Assembly: GCF_001431425.1 (NCBI RefSeq)
Contig: NZ_LDJG01000005.1
Location: 124,001-188,000 of the forward strand
Direction of reading: 5' to 3'
DNA length: 64,000 nt
Source: Stenotrophomonas nitritireducens
GTDB lineage: Bacteria > Pseudomonadota > Gammaproteobacteria > Xanthomonadales > Xanthomonadaceae
The notes beneath the pieces are model-generated. The model saw nothing but the letters and a program-made list of their open reading frames with translations. It had not been told where the DNA came from and made no database searches. Below are positions 17,918 through 27,457 of this stretch, piece after piece. Numbering within the stretch: position 1 is the first letter of the stretch; every line of letters starts with the position of its first letter. Position numbers and translations under genes: made by a program.

Positions 17918-20413
17918 ATGCCCAAGCACCTGCTCATCGTCGAATCGCCCGCCAAGGCCAAGACGATCAACAAATACCTCGGCAAGGACTTCACCGTCCT
18001 GGCCTCGTATGGGCATGTGCGCGACCTGGTGCCGAAGGAAGGCGCGGTCGATCCGGACCATGGCTTCGCCATGCGCTACGACCTGATCGAGAAGAACGAG
18101 AAGCATGTCGAGGCCATCGCCAAGGCCGCCAAGAGCGCCGACGACATCTATCTGGCGACCGACCCGGACCGCGAGGGCGAGGCGATCAGCTGGCACATCG
18201 CGGAAATCCTGAAGGAGCGTGGACTGCTCAAGGACAAATCGATGCAGCGCGTGGTCTTCACCGAGATCACGCCGCGCGCGATCAAGGAGGCGATGAACCA
18301 GCCGCGCGCCATCGCCGACGACCTGGTCGATGCCCAGCAGGCACGCCGGGCGCTTGATTACCTGGTCGGCTTCAACCTTTCCCCGGTGCTGTGGCGCAAG
18401 GTGCAGCGCGGCCTGTCCGCCGGCCGCGTGCAGAGCCCGGCGCTGCGCATGATCGTCGAGCGCGAGGAAGAGATCGAGGCATTCAAGGCGCGCGAATACT
18501 GGTCCATCGAGGCCGACTGCGCGCACCCGACCCAGCATTTCTCGGCCAAGCTGATCAAGCTGGACGGGCAGAAGTTCGAACAGTTCACCATCACCGACGG
18601 CGACACCGCCGAAGCCGCTCGCCTGCGCATCCAGCAGGCCGCGCAGGGCCGCCTGCACGTCACCGACGTCGCCAGCAAGGAGCGCAAGCGCCGCCCGGCG
18701 CCGCCGTTCACCACCTCCACCCTGCAGCAGGAGGCCTCGCGCAAGCTCGGCTTCACCACGCGCAAGACCATGCAGGTGGCGCAGAAGCTGTACGAAGGCG
18801 TGGCGATCGGCGAGGAAGGCACGGTCGGCCTGATCTCCTACATGCGTACCGACTCGGTGAACCTGTCGCAGGACGCGCTGGTCGAGATCCGCGACGTGAT
18901 CGCCCGCGACTACGGCACCGCCTCGCTGCCGGACAAGCCCAATACCTACACCACCAAGAGCAAGAACGCGCAGGAAGCGCACGAAGCGGTTCGCCCCACT
19001 TCGGCGCTGCGCACGCCGGCGCAGGTGGCGTCGTTCCTGTCCGACGACGAGCGCAGGCTGTACGAGCTGATCTGGAAGCGCGCGGTGGCCTGCCAGATGA
19101 TCCCGGCCACGCTCAACACCGTCAGCGTCGATCTTTCCGCCGGCAGCGAGCATGTGTTCCGCGCCAGCGGCACCACCGTGGTGGTGCCGGGCTTCCTCGC
19201 CGTCTACGAAGAAGGCAAGGACAGCAAGAATGCGGAAGACGAGGACGAAGGCCGCAAGCTGCCGACGATGAAGCCCGGCGACAACGTGCCGCTGGAACGC
19301 ATCGCCGCCGACCAGCACTTCACCCAGCCGCCGCCGCGCTTTACCGAAGCGGCGCTGGTCAAGGCGCTGGAGGAATACGGCATCGGCCGTCCCTCGACCT
19401 ACGCCTCGATCATCCAGACCCTGCTGTTCCGCAAGTACACCGAGATGGAAGGCCGCAGCTTCAAGCCGACCGACGTGGGCCGCGCGGTCAGCAAGTTCCT
19501 GTCCAGCCACTTCACCCGCTACGTCGACTACGACTTCACCGCCAAGCTCGAGGACGAGCTGGACGCGGTGTCGCGCGGCGAGGAGGAGTGGGTGCCGCTG
19601 ATGGAGCGTTTCTGGGGCCCGTTCAAGGAGCTGGTCAGCGACAAGAGCGAGTCGCTGGACCGCACCGACGCCGGCAGCGCGCGCGTGCTCGGCACCGACC
19701 CGGCGAGCGGCAAGGAAGTGAGCGCGCGCATCGGCCGCTTCGGCCCGATGGTGCAGATCGGCACCGTGGAAGACGAGGAAAAGCCCAAGTTCGCCTCGCT
19801 GCAGCCCGGCCAGAGCATCTATTCGATCTCGCTGAACGACGCGCTGAAGCTCTTCGACATGCCGCGCAAGCTCGGCGCCGACGCCAACGGCGAGGAAGTG
19901 AGCGTGGGCATCGGCCGCTTCGGCCCGTTCGCCAAGCGCGGCAGCACCTATGCCTCGCTGAAGAAAGAAGACGACCCGTACAAGATCGACCTGGCCCGCG
20001 CCGTCTTCCTGATCGAGGAGAAGGAAGAGATCGCGCGCAACCGCATCATCAAGGAGTTCGAGGGCTCGGACATCCAGGTGCTCAATGGCCGCTTCGGCCC
20101 GTACATCAGCGACGGCACCCTCAACGGCAAGATTCCGAAGGACCGCGAGCCGGCCTCGTTGACCCTGGCCGAAGTGCAGCAACTGATGGCCGAAACCGGC
20201 AAGCCGGCGCGCAAGGGCTTCGGCGCGAAGAAGGCCGCGGCCAAGAAGACGGCGGTGAAAAAGGCAGCGGTGAAGAAGGAAGCTGCGCCGAAGAAGACGG
20301 CCGCCAAGAAGGCGCCGGCCAAGAAGGTGGTGAAGAAGGCGGCCGGCAAGACGGCGGCCAAGAAGACCGTGGTGAAAAAGGCCACGCAGGCCGACGACGC
20401 ACCGCCGTTCTGA
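17918..20413 (+). CDS. topA: DNA topoisomerase I with lysine/alanine-rich C-terminal tail
   Basis: This type IA topoisomerase relaxes negative supercoils. The 831 residues start with a Toprim domain (LIVESPAKAKTINKYLG, and the metal site DPDREGEAISWH). The catalytic tyrosine is Y308 in GLISYMRTDS. The C-terminal part has Toprim_Crpt-type repeats (VSARIGRFGPMVQIG, VSVGIGRFGPFAKRG, VLNGRFGPYISDG) instead of the cysteine zinc ribbons of E. coli TopA; no CxxC motif is present. The last ~65 residues are a histone-H1-like KKAAAKK-type tail, probably for DNA binding and processivity. A 14-bp hairpin lies downstream. Confidence 0.97.
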   Translation: MPKHLLIVESPAKAKTINKYLGKDFTVLASYGHVRDLVPKEGAVDPDHGFAMRYDLIEKNEKHVEAIAKAAKSADDIYLATDPDREGEAISWHIAEILKERGLLKDKSMQRVVFTEITPRAIKEAMNQPRAIADDLVDAQQARRALDYLVGFNLSPVLWRKVQRGLSAGRVQSPALRMIVEREEEIEAFKAREYWSIEADCAHPTQHFSAKLIKLDGQKFEQFTITDGDTAEAARLRIQQAAQGRLHVTDVASKERKRRPAPPFTTSTLQQEASRKLGFTTRKTMQVAQKLYEGVAIGEEGTVGLISYMRTDSVNLSQDALVEIRDVIARDYGTASLPDKPNTYTTKSKNAQEAHEAVRPTSALRTPAQVASFLSDDERRLYELIWKRAVACQMIPATLNTVSVDLSAGSEHVFRASGTTVVVPGFLAVYEEGKDSKNAEDEDEGRKLPTMKPGDNVPLERIAADQHFTQPPPRFTEAALVKALEEYGIGRPSTYASIIQTLLFRKYTEMEGRSFKPTDVGRAVSKFLSSHFTRYVDYDFTAKLEDELDAVSRGEEEWVPLMERFWGPFKELVSDKSESLDRTDAGSARVLGTDPASGKEVSARIGRFGPMVQIGTVEDEEKPKFASLQPGQSIYSISLNDALKLFDMPRKLGADANGEEVSVGIGRFGPFAKRGSTYASLKKEDDPYKIDLARAVFLIEEKEEIARNRIIKEFEGSDIQVLNGRFGPYISDGTLNGKIPKDREPASLTLAEVQQLMAETGKPARKGFGAKKAAAKKTAVKKAAVKKEAAPKKTAAKKAPAKKVVKKAAGKTAAKKTVVKKATQADDAPPF

Positions 20414-20416
20414 CCC

Positions 20417-20482
20417 CCTGCCGCACCGGCAGGAGGATAATCGGCACTCCCGCAGCAGGCCGCCCACCGGGCGGCCTGCTGC
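20417..20482 (+). terminator. double hairpin after topA
   Basis: A short CCTGCCG/CGGCAGG stem (20417-20433) is followed by a perfect 14-bp stem (20452-20465 with 20469-20482, loop ACC). The second is one of the strongest hairpins in the window, but no T-run follows. It lies between topA and tsaC. Confidence 0.6.
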
Positions 20483-20537
20483 TATGCGTTCCACCCGCGC
20501 CTGCGTACCTTGTACTTCGCCCCAAACGGTGCCGACC

Positions 20538-21098
20538 ATGCCTGAACTCGATCTGCAGACCGCCATTCCCGCGCTGCGCGCCGGTGGCGTCATCGCCTAC
20601 CCGACCGAAGCGGTCTGGGGGCTGGGCTGCGACCCTTCCAACGAAGCGGCCGTCATGAAGCTGCTGGCGCTCAAGCAGCGTCCAGTCGAGAAGGGCATGA
20701 TCCTGGTCGCCGCGGCAACAGCGCAGCTGGAGGGATGGGTGCGGCTCGACGCGCTGGCCGGCGGCCGCCGGCAGGCCGTCCTCGACAGCTGGCCCGGCGC
20801 CAATACCTGGATCGTCCCGGCCGGCCCGCTCGCCCCGCGCTGGATCACCGGCGAACATGACGGCATCGCCGTGCGGGTCAGCGCGCATCCGCTGGTATGC
20901 GCCCTGTGCCAGGCCTGGGGCGGTCCGCTGGTCTCGACCAGCGCCAACCTTGCCGGCCAGCCCCCCGCCCGCGACCGCGGCCAGCTCGACCCGGTCCTGC
21001 TCGCTCGACTTGATGGCCTGCTCGCCGGCGCCACCGGCGGCCTGGCCCAGCCCACCCGCATCCGCATCGCCGCCACCGGACAGGTGCTGCGCGACTGA
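20538..21098 (+). CDS. tsaC: threonylcarbamoyl-AMP synthase (TsaC/YrdC)
   Basis: This enzyme makes threonylcarbamoyl-AMP from threonine, bicarbonate and ATP for t6A37 tRNA modification. The 186-residue short form corresponds to E. coli TsaC. Visible signatures are GGVIAYPTEAVWGLGCDP, LKQRPVEKGMILVA and the STSANLAGQPP loop. The ATG at 20538 gives the standard short N-terminus. Its place after topA is conserved in xanthomonads. Confidence 0.93.
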   Translation: MPELDLQTAIPALRAGGVIAYPTEAVWGLGCDPSNEAAVMKLLALKQRPVEKGMILVAAATAQLEGWVRLDALAGGRRQAVLDSWPGANTWIVPAGPLAPRWITGEHDGIAVRVSAHPLVCALCQAWGGPLVSTSANLAGQPPARDRGQLDPVLLARLDGLLAGATGGLAQPTRIRIAATGQVLRD

Positions 21099-21373
21099 GC
21101 CGGCAGGAATGCCGGTGGCGAGGCCGCATCGCCGCGCGCCACCACCGCATGGCCTGCCCCGGCTGATCGATGCCGGCGGAGCGGCCGCCGTCCAGGCGCA
21201 AACCGCGGCACGATCGCCACCGCGGGTGGCCCGTTGCCGGCCCGGCTTCCGCATCGCCGCACGCGCGCCCCCGCCCGGCACGCGCCCGGCCGGGGTGGTC
21301 CCTGCGGCATATCCCCTTGGCCCGACACCGCCCGGAGGCTTGCGCCATCGGCCATATGCGGCAACATGGCGGC

Positions 21374-22069
21374 ATGCGCCTCCGCCTGCTCCTGCCCGGG
21401 TCCCTCGCCCTGCTGGCCGCCGCGGTGCCGGCCGCCGAGCCGGTGCCCACCGGCAGCGTGCGCATCTATCGCTGCGTGGCGAGCAGCGGCGCGGTCGCGC
21501 TGCAGGACGCCCCCTGCGGCGACGGACACCGCCAGCAGGTGCTGGACATGCAGCGTCCGCAGGATCCGCCTCCCGGGTCGGCGCCGGCGCCCTCCATGCC
21601 AGCCCCGGCCATGCCGGCCGAGCGCGAGATCCGCATCGTCACCGTGCAGCCGCCGCAACCGCTTTACGAATGCATCGCTCCGGATGGCGGGCGCTATACC
21701 AGCGACGACGGCGTGGGCAACCCGCGCTGGGTGCCGCTGTGGGTCGACGGCCATTACCCGCCCGTGACCATGGGCGGCAGCGTTTCAGGCAGCGTCAGCC
21801 TCGGTTCCGGCACGGTCGCCATCCAGAGCGGGCGACCCGGCCACGACCATCCGCGGCCCCATCGGGGCGGGCCTGCGGTCGCCACCGGCACCTGGGTCCG
21901 CGATGCCTGCCACCCGCTGCCGCAGCCGGAAGTCTGCGCACGCCTGCGCGACCGCCGCTGGGAACTGGTGCGCCGCTACAACAGCGCCCTGCAGAGCGAG
22001 CGCCAGGCGCTCACCCGCGAGCAGCGCGGCATCGAGGCGCGACTGGAACGGGATTGCGGCGGCCATTGA
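21374..22069 (+). CDS. secreted DUF4124-like protein
   Basis: This 231-residue protein has a clear signal peptide (RLRLLLPGSLALLAAAVPAAEP). The start of the mature part has the DUF4124-type pattern, in which a short beta strand plus 'A(L)QDAPC' and paired cysteines recur (IYRCVASSGAVALQDAPCGDG, and again YECIAPDGGRYTSDDG). A glycine/serine-rich middle (GGSVSGSVSLGSG) and an arginine- and glutamate-rich helical C-terminus with three cysteines follow. It is likely periplasmic with disulfides. Function unknown. An ATG six codons upstream (21356) is an alternative start. The 275-bp gap before it holds only a short CCGGCA/TGCCGG hairpin after tsaC. Confidence 0.75.
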   Translation: MRLRLLLPGSLALLAAAVPAAEPVPTGSVRIYRCVASSGAVALQDAPCGDGHRQQVLDMQRPQDPPPGSAPAPSMPAPAMPAEREIRIVTVQPPQPLYECIAPDGGRYTSDDGVGNPRWVPLWVDGHYPPVTMGGSVSGSVSLGSGTVAIQSGRPGHDHPRPHRGGPAVATGTWVRDACHPLPQPEVCARLRDRRWELVRRYNSALQSERQALTREQRGIEARLERDCGGH

Positions 22070-22117
22070 GGCCAACAGGCGTCCGGCCGCCGGTGCGGCC
22101 GCCCGCGGAGCCGGGCC

Positions 22118-22891
22118 TCAGAACCCGTAGCGCAGGAAACCGCCGTCCACCGCGATGCATTCACCGGTGACGTAGCTCGATGCCGGCAGGCACAGGAAGC
22201 CGACCGCGGCGGCGACTTCCTCCGGCTCGCCGATGCGGCGCATCGGCGTGCGCGCGATCACTTCGTCGTAGTAATCCGCGTCCGACAGCGGTCCGGAGGT
22301 GCGGCGGGTGCGGATGTACCAAGGCGCAACCGAATTCACGCGGATGCCATCCTCGGCCCATTCGCAGGCCAGGTTGCGGGTCATCTGCTGCAGCGCCGCC
22401 TTGGTCATGCCGTAGACCACGCCGCTGCGCACGTGGGTGATGCCGGAAACGCTGCCGACGTTGACGATGGCCGACGCGGCGTGGCGCGTGAGCAGCGGGT
22501 AGGCATGGCGCGACAGTTCGAACGCGGAGAACAGATTGGTCTCGAAGATGCCGCGCCATTCGTCTTCGCTGTAGTCGTTGGCCGGCCGGGTGATGTTGCC
22601 GCCGGCGTTGTTGACCAGCAGGTTCAGTCCGCCATGGTCCTCGGCCCAGTCCAGGATCGCGTGGCGGTCCTCGTCGTCGGCGACATCGGCGGACAGGCCA
22701 TGGATCTGGCGGCCGGGGAATTCGTCGGCCAGGTCGTCGCGCACCTGCGCCAGCGCATCGGCGTCGCGCGCCACCATCAGCAGGTCGGCGCCGAAACCGA
22801 GCAGTTCGCGCGCGATCGCCAGGCCGATGCCGGCGCTGGCGCCGGTGATCAATGCGGTCTGTCCGTCCAGCCGCCAGCGGTTAGTGTTCAT
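22118..22891 (-). CDS. short-chain dehydrogenase/reductase (tropinone reductase-like)
   Basis: This 257-residue cytosolic NAD(P)-dependent oxidoreductase is of the classical SDR type. The cofactor motif is TGASAGIG, followed by NNAGGN. The catalytic Ser is in NVGSVSG and the Tyr and Lys in VVYGMTKAA. The C-terminus has the common [20 protein letters not shown] signature. The overall pattern is closest to plant-like tropinone reductase and gluconate 5-dehydrogenase groups, but substrate cannot be read from sequence. A second in-frame ATG lies 4 codons upstream (22903). Confidence 0.88.
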   Translation of the reverse strand: MNTNRWRLDGQTALITGASAGIGLAIARELLGFGADLLMVARDADALAQVRDDLADEFPGRQIHGLSADVADDEDRHAILDWAEDHGGLNLLVNNAGGNITRPANDYSEDEWRGIFETNLFSAFELSRHAYPLLTRHAASAIVNVGSVSGITHVRSGVVYGMTKAALQQMTRNLACEWAEDGIRVNSVAPWYIRTRRTSGPLSDADYYDEVIARTPMRRIGEPEEVAAAVGFLCLPASSYVTGECIAVDGGFLRYGF

Positions 22892-23566
22892 GCGCCGTAG
22901 CATACCGCCGACCCCACGACCGGCCCATGCCGATGATCCCTCCGGCCGTCTCGACCGGACACCCCGGCGTTCGCCCTGGCCCTGCCGCCGTGCCGGAGCG
23001 AAGCCGCACGGGCGCAGGCACTGTTCGCCGGCGTGAGGGCCGGCATGACGGCGGAAAGGTAATGGCGGCGGTGCCGGATGCGGGCTTGCCGTCCGGACCG
23101 CACCCCCTGCGGGAAGCGATGAGGAGCGCGTGAGCCGCGACGGCCTGCATCCCGATGGTCTTCGGTTCGCCGCGCGCGCGTACGAGCGCGACGACCGGTT
23201 GTCGCAGCTGACGCCCGGCCCCGTACGCCGCGACCTGCCGCCGACGGAGGCGCTGACGACCTGCGATGCGGTGCTGGCTGTGATGACGGCCCGCCATGGA
23301 ACGCCATCACGGCAGCAGGATCTGCTCGACGATTCTTGGTGCCGGAGCGCGAGGCCCCCTGGCGACAGGGCGACAGGGCGACAGGGCGACAGGGCGACAG
23401 GGCGACAGCGTTATCACCCTCGGCGATGGCGACGGTTGAGGCCGGCACCTGCCGCTGTTGGACGTGGCGTTCCGGCCGATACGGCGGAACCGAACGTCGT
23501 CGGGCGCGCACGCCTCCCTTCATGGCGATGTGTCAGGATGTCGCCAGCTTCCACAGGAGCGTGCCG
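22892..23566. other. long intergenic region containing an octamer repeat
   Basis: These 675 bases between the SDR and a small lipoprotein gene contain no convincing gene. Translations in all frames are arginine/proline-rich, and the longest plus-strand frame crosses an 8-bp repeat that would shift frame with each copy change. The octamer array is listed separately. Confidence 0.5.
23361..23408. repeat. six tandem copies of the octamer GGCGACAG
   Basis: Six perfect consecutive copies of GGCGACAG fill 23361-23408. The unit length is not a multiple of three, so copy-number change by slipped-strand mispairing would shift any reading frame across it. It lies about 160 bp upstream of the small lipoprotein gene in an otherwise empty region. 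Confidence 0.95.
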
Positions 23567-23788
23567 ATGGATATCCGTCATTGCCTGTTGCCCTCGACCC
23601 TGGTCCTGCTGGCCGGTTGCAGCAATCCGCAGCCGCCGGAGACCGAGCGCCGGCCCGATCCGCAGGCCGCGGCGATGCGCGAGGCCATCGCGCAACCGCT
23701 GGCCGACGCCAAGGCCGCCACAGCCGCGACCGAAGAAGCGGCCAAGGCGGAGCAGAAAGCCATGCAGGCGGCGGACGCCGCCCCGTAG
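23567..23788 (+). CDS. small putative lipoprotein
   Basis: This 73-residue protein has a lipoprotein signal peptide with lipobox LLAGC (lipidated Cys at residue 18). The mature part is a short charged linker followed by an alanine/glutamate/lysine-rich helix (ADAKAATAATEEAAKAEQKAM) that could form a coiled coil. AGGAG about 8 nt before the ATG supports translation. No family was recognised. It resembles small alanine-rich lipoproteins of the Lpp type only in general design. Confidence 0.7.
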   Translation: MDIRHCLLPSTLVLLAGCSNPQPPETERRPDPQAAAMREAIAQPLADAKAATAATEEAAKAEQKAMQAADAAP

Positions 23789-23907
23789 CAGCGCGTCCGG
23801 GTGTGCAACGAGCCCTGCGCGGCTCCCGCGGCAACGGCCGGCGGATCCGCGCGCGGAGACCAGACGGGAAAGCCCATTGCCCCTGGAAGGGCGCGCCCGC
23901 ATATGAC

Positions 23908-23929
23908 AACGCCGCCCGAGGGCGGCGTT
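23908..23929 (-). terminator. hairpin after sppA
   Basis: A 9-bp stem, AACGCCGCC (23908-23916) with GGCGGCGTT (23921-23929), loop CGAG, lies 24 bp beyond the sppA stop codon. No T-run follows on the minus strand, so it is a candidate only. Confidence 0.5.
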
Positions 23930-23952
23930 GCCAGGTCACGTGGCGGCGGCCA

Positions 23953-25860
23953 TCACAGCCCGCAGAAGCAGTAGGCCAGCGCCTTCACCGGCGCGCCGTT
24001 GCGGTCCTTCACCGCGTCCTCGACGAAGCGCAGCTGGGTGTCCATCTCCGGCATCGTGCGCGCCAGCATCATCCGCGCCAGGCCGGAATCGGACAGCATC
24101 CAGGCGCCGGCGCGGCTGCCGGCGAAGCCGGTCATGAACTGCGCGAACGGCGTGGCCGCTTTTTCGATGTAACGCACGCGGTACTTGTCCTGCGCGCCGA
24201 GTTTGGCGCGCGTGGCGGCGTCGGCCACCGCGGCCTTCAGCCCACCGAACTCGTCCACCAGCCCGCGCTCCTTGGCCTGCGCGCCGCTCCATACGCGGCC
24301 GCGCGCCACTTCGTCGATGGCGTCCACGTTGCGGTCGCGCGCCTGCGCCACCTTGCCGGTGAAGTCGGCGTAACCCTTGTCGATGACCGACTGGATCACG
24401 CGGCCTACCGCCGGGTCCATCGGCCGGGTGACGTCGAACGCGCCGGCGAAGCGGGTGGTGCCCACGCCGTCGGTGTGCACGCCGATCTTGTCCAGGCTGC
24501 GGGCGAAGTTGGGGATCATGCCGAAGATGCCGATCGAGCCGGTGATGGTCGATTCGTCGGCATAGATGCGGTCGGCGTTCATGCTGATCCAGTAGCCGCC
24601 GGAGGCGGCCATGTCGCCCATCGACACCACCACCGGCTTGCCGGCGGCCTTGAGCGCGTCCACCTCGCGGCGGATCTGCTCGGAGGCGAACACCTCACCG
24701 CCCGGTGAGTCCACGCGCAGCACGACGGCCTTGACGTCGTCGTCGTCGCGCGCGGCACGCAGCAGCGCCGAGGTGGAGACGCCGCCAACGCGGCCGGCAG
24801 GCAGGTCGCCGCCGGCGATCTCGCCTTCGGCCACCACCACCGCCACCTGCGGACGATTGTCGATCGGCGAACGGTGCGCATCGATCTGGGTCAGGTAGTC
24901 GCCCAGCGCGATCTGGCGGAATCCGCCATCGGCATCGTTGTCGGCCACGCCGCGGTCGGTGAGCAGCGCTTCCACTTCCTCGCGGGTTTTCAGCCCGTCC
25001 ACCAGCTTCTGCTGCAGGGCGAAGCGCGCCAGGTCGCCGCCGGCGGCGGCGATGCCCTCGGGCAGGGTGTCGATGCCGGCGGCCAGCTGCGCGGCGTCGA
25101 GCTTGCGCGCACTGGCGATGTCGCCCAGGTAGCGCTGCCACACGTCGTTCATCCAGAACAGGTCGGCTTCCTTGGCCTGCGGCGAGGCGGCATCGAGCAC
25201 GTAGGGCTCGGCGGCGGACTTGTATTCGCCCACCTTGAACAGGTGCACGTCCACGCCCAGCTTGTCCTGCAGGCCGCTGCGGAAGTACTGGCGATAACGC
25301 CCCAGGCCCTCCAGCAGCAGGCTGCCCATCGGATCGAGATAGACCTCATCGGCCTGCGCGGCCAGCAGGTACTGCGACTGGCTCATGTTTTCGCTGAAGG
25401 CGACCAGCTGCTTGCCGGAGGCGCGCAGTTCCTGCAGCGCCACGGCTACCTCGCGCATCGAGGCGAAACCCGATGGCTGCAGCTTGTCCAGCTCCAGCAC
25501 CACGCGCTCGATCTTCTTGTCGTCGCGCGCGGCTTCGATCGCGCGGACCAGGTCGCGCAGCTGGAGTTCCTCGGCGTTGTTGTCGCCCACCATCTTGGCC
25601 AGCGCGCGGCTGACCGGATCGGTGCTGTACTGCTCGACCAGCCGGCCTTCCGGGGCGATGACCAGGGTGGTGCGGTCCTGCAGCACCTTGGCCGACGAGG
25701 CGCCCTTGCCCATCGCCACCAGGAACACGATCAGCAGCAGGAACAACAGGCCGAAGAACAGCAGGTTGAGGATCAACCGCCGGGTGAAGTTCATGACGTC
25801 CCACAGCCCGACGAAGAAGCTGGCGATGGGGTTGCGGCGGGGCAGCGGTGGGGGGTTCAT
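23953..25860 (-). CDS. sppA: signal peptide peptidase SppA, 67K type
   Basis: This inner-membrane serine protease degrades leftover signal peptides. The 635 residues match the long (E. coli-type) form with two tandem S49 domains. A transmembrane helix lies at about residues 28-50. The catalytic dyad is split between the domains: K214 in VGEYKSAAEPY and S420 in MGDMAASGGYW. The start at 25860 (MNPPPLPRRN) has GGAGCATCC-type sequence upstream; an upstream TTG is less likely. Confidence 0.95.
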   Translation of the reverse strand: MNPPPLPRRNPIASFFVGLWDVMNFTRRLILNLLFFGLLFLLLIVFLVAMGKGASSAKVLQDRTTLVIAPEGRLVEQYSTDPVSRALAKMVGDNNAEELQLRDLVRAIEAARDDKKIERVVLELDKLQPSGFASMREVAVALQELRASGKQLVAFSENMSQSQYLLAAQADEVYLDPMGSLLLEGLGRYRQYFRSGLQDKLGVDVHLFKVGEYKSAAEPYVLDAASPQAKEADLFWMNDVWQRYLGDIASARKLDAAQLAAGIDTLPEGIAAAGGDLARFALQQKLVDGLKTREEVEALLTDRGVADNDADGGFRQIALGDYLTQIDAHRSPIDNRPQVAVVVAEGEIAGGDLPAGRVGGVSTSALLRAARDDDDVKAVVLRVDSPGGEVFASEQIRREVDALKAAGKPVVVSMGDMAASGGYWISMNADRIYADESTITGSIGIFGMIPNFARSLDKIGVHTDGVGTTRFAGAFDVTRPMDPAVGRVIQSVIDKGYADFTGKVAQARDRNVDAIDEVARGRVWSGAQAKERGLVDEFGGLKAAVADAATRAKLGAQDKYRVRYIEKAATPFAQFMTGFAGSRAGAWMLSDSGLARMMLARTMPEMDTQLRFVEDAVKDRNGAPVKALAYCFCGL

Positions 25861-25929
25861 GGATGCTCCGGAAGGGGCTTGTTGCAACGCAGGATACCCA
25901 TGATCGGCAAGGCCGGCATGGGCTTCAAG

Positions 25930-27294
25930 TCAGGGTGCCGCAGGATGGAACAGGCGCTGGCTGCTGACCCGCAGGCGCCAGCCCATCAGCACGGCGGCGG
26001 CGGTCAGGCCCATGATCAGGCCGACCCACATGCCCTGCGGTCCCCAGCCCAGGCCGAGGCCGAGCCCGGCGCCGAGCGGCATGCCCACGCCCCAGTACGC
26101 GAACATGGCGATGAACATCGGCACGCGGGTGTCCTTGAGCCCGCGCAGCGCGCCGGCCGAAAGCACCTGGATGCCGTCGGGGAACTGGAAGGTGGCCGCG
26201 TACAGCAGCAGGGTGGAGGCCAGCGCCGCCACGGCCAGGTCGTCGGTATACAGCCGCACCACCGCGTCGTGGCCCAGCAGCAGCACGGTGATCGACAGCA
26301 TCTGGGTGACCAGCACGATGGCGTAGCCGGCCCAGGTGGCGCGGCGCACGCCCAGCGGATCGTTGCTGCCCACGGCGTGGCCGACGCGCACGGTGGTGGC
26401 CTCGGCCACGCCCATCGGGATCATGAAGCACAGCTGGGCGACGTTGATCGCGATCTGGTGCGCACTGGCCTCGACCGCGCCGATGCGGCCGATCAGCAGC
26501 GCGGTGATGATGAAAAGACCGCCCTCCATCAGCACGGTGACGCCGATCGGCAGGCCGGTACGCAGCAGGTCCCAGATCGCGCGCCAGCGCGGCGGTTCGA
26601 AATGCCCGAACAGCTGCAGGTGGGCGAAGCGCCGGGTCTTCCACAGGTAGGCGGCGAAGCACAGCGCCTGCAGCCACATCGTCACCGACGAGGCGATGCC
26701 CAGGCCTTCGGCACCCAGTTCGGGGAAACCGAACCTGCCGTTGCACAGCGCATAGCCCAGTGGCCCCAGCACCAGCAGCCCGCCGAAGCCGAGCAGCATG
26801 GTCGGCAGCGTCCAGTGCATGCCTTCGCTCAGGTAGCGCATGCAGAAGTACAGCGTCAGCGCCGGCACGCCCCAGCGGATCGCGTGCAGGAAGCCGGTGG
26901 CTCCGGGCACGATATCCGGGGCGATGCCGAAGGCCGGCAGGAACGCCGGCACCACGCTGAGGAAGGCGAACATCAGCACGCTCAGGCCCACGCCCAGCCA
27001 CAGCGCCTGGCGGAACAGCGGGCCGATGTCGCGCTCGCGGCCGGCGCCATTCAACTGCGACACCGAAGCGGTCAGCGAGATCAGGGTGCCGATCGGCACC
27101 AGCATCGGCAGCCACAGCAGGGCGGTGCCGATGCTGACCGCGGCGAAGGTATCGGTGCCGTGGTGGCCGGCGATGGTGTTGTCGACGAAAGCGATCAGGC
27201 CGGTAGAGACATGGCCCAGGACCAGGGGCAGGGCAAGCAACCCGGTGGCGCGCACTTCCTGGCGGAAGCGCGGCGTGGCGGAGAGGGTGGGCAT
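25930..27294 (-). CDS. MATE family multidrug efflux transporter (NorM-like)
   Basis: This 454-residue inner-membrane protein has twelve predicted helices in two MATE repeats. Landmarks are ALPLVLGHVSTGLIAFVDNTIAGHHGTDTFAAVSIGTAL in helices 1-2 and LPIGVTVLMEGGLFIITALLIGRIGAVEASAHQIAINVAQ at the start of the second half. Family members exchange cationic drugs for Na+ or H+. The pattern is NorM-like, but drug specificity cannot be read. It stands alone, 163 bp downstream of the DUF3106 gene on the same strand. Confidence 0.93.
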   Translation of the reverse strand: MPTLSATPRFRQEVRATGLLALPLVLGHVSTGLIAFVDNTIAGHHGTDTFAAVSIGTALLWLPMLVPIGTLISLTASVSQLNGAGRERDIGPLFRQALWLGVGLSVLMFAFLSVVPAFLPAFGIAPDIVPGATGFLHAIRWGVPALTLYFCMRYLSEGMHWTLPTMLLGFGGLLVLGPLGYALCNGRFGFPELGAEGLGIASSVTMWLQALCFAAYLWKTRRFAHLQLFGHFEPPRWRAIWDLLRTGLPIGVTVLMEGGLFIITALLIGRIGAVEASAHQIAINVAQLCFMIPMGVAEATTVRVGHAVGSNDPLGVRRATWAGYAIVLVTQMLSITVLLLGHDAVVRLYTDDLAVAALASTLLLYAATFQFPDGIQVLSAGALRGLKDTRVPMFIAMFAYWGVGMPLGAGLGLGLGWGPQGMWVGLIMGLTAAAVLMGWRLRVSSQRLFHPAAP

Positions 27295-27457
27295 ACGGGG
27301 AGGAACGCGGACTGCGGCCGGCGCGGGACGCGCTGTTGCCGGGTCGCGGGAGCCGCGCATTGTAAAGGCAGCGGATGAAGATGCGTGAAAGGCGTCCCGG
27401 CCGCGCAGGGCATCGCCCCGCCCGGCGCGACCAGGCGCTGGGCGGATGCGCGGCGCG

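Noticed and set aside
23130-23906. Plus-strand frame running through the octamer repeat
   Set aside because: Translation is arginine-rich with no domain, and it overlaps the better-supported lipoprotein gene in another frame.
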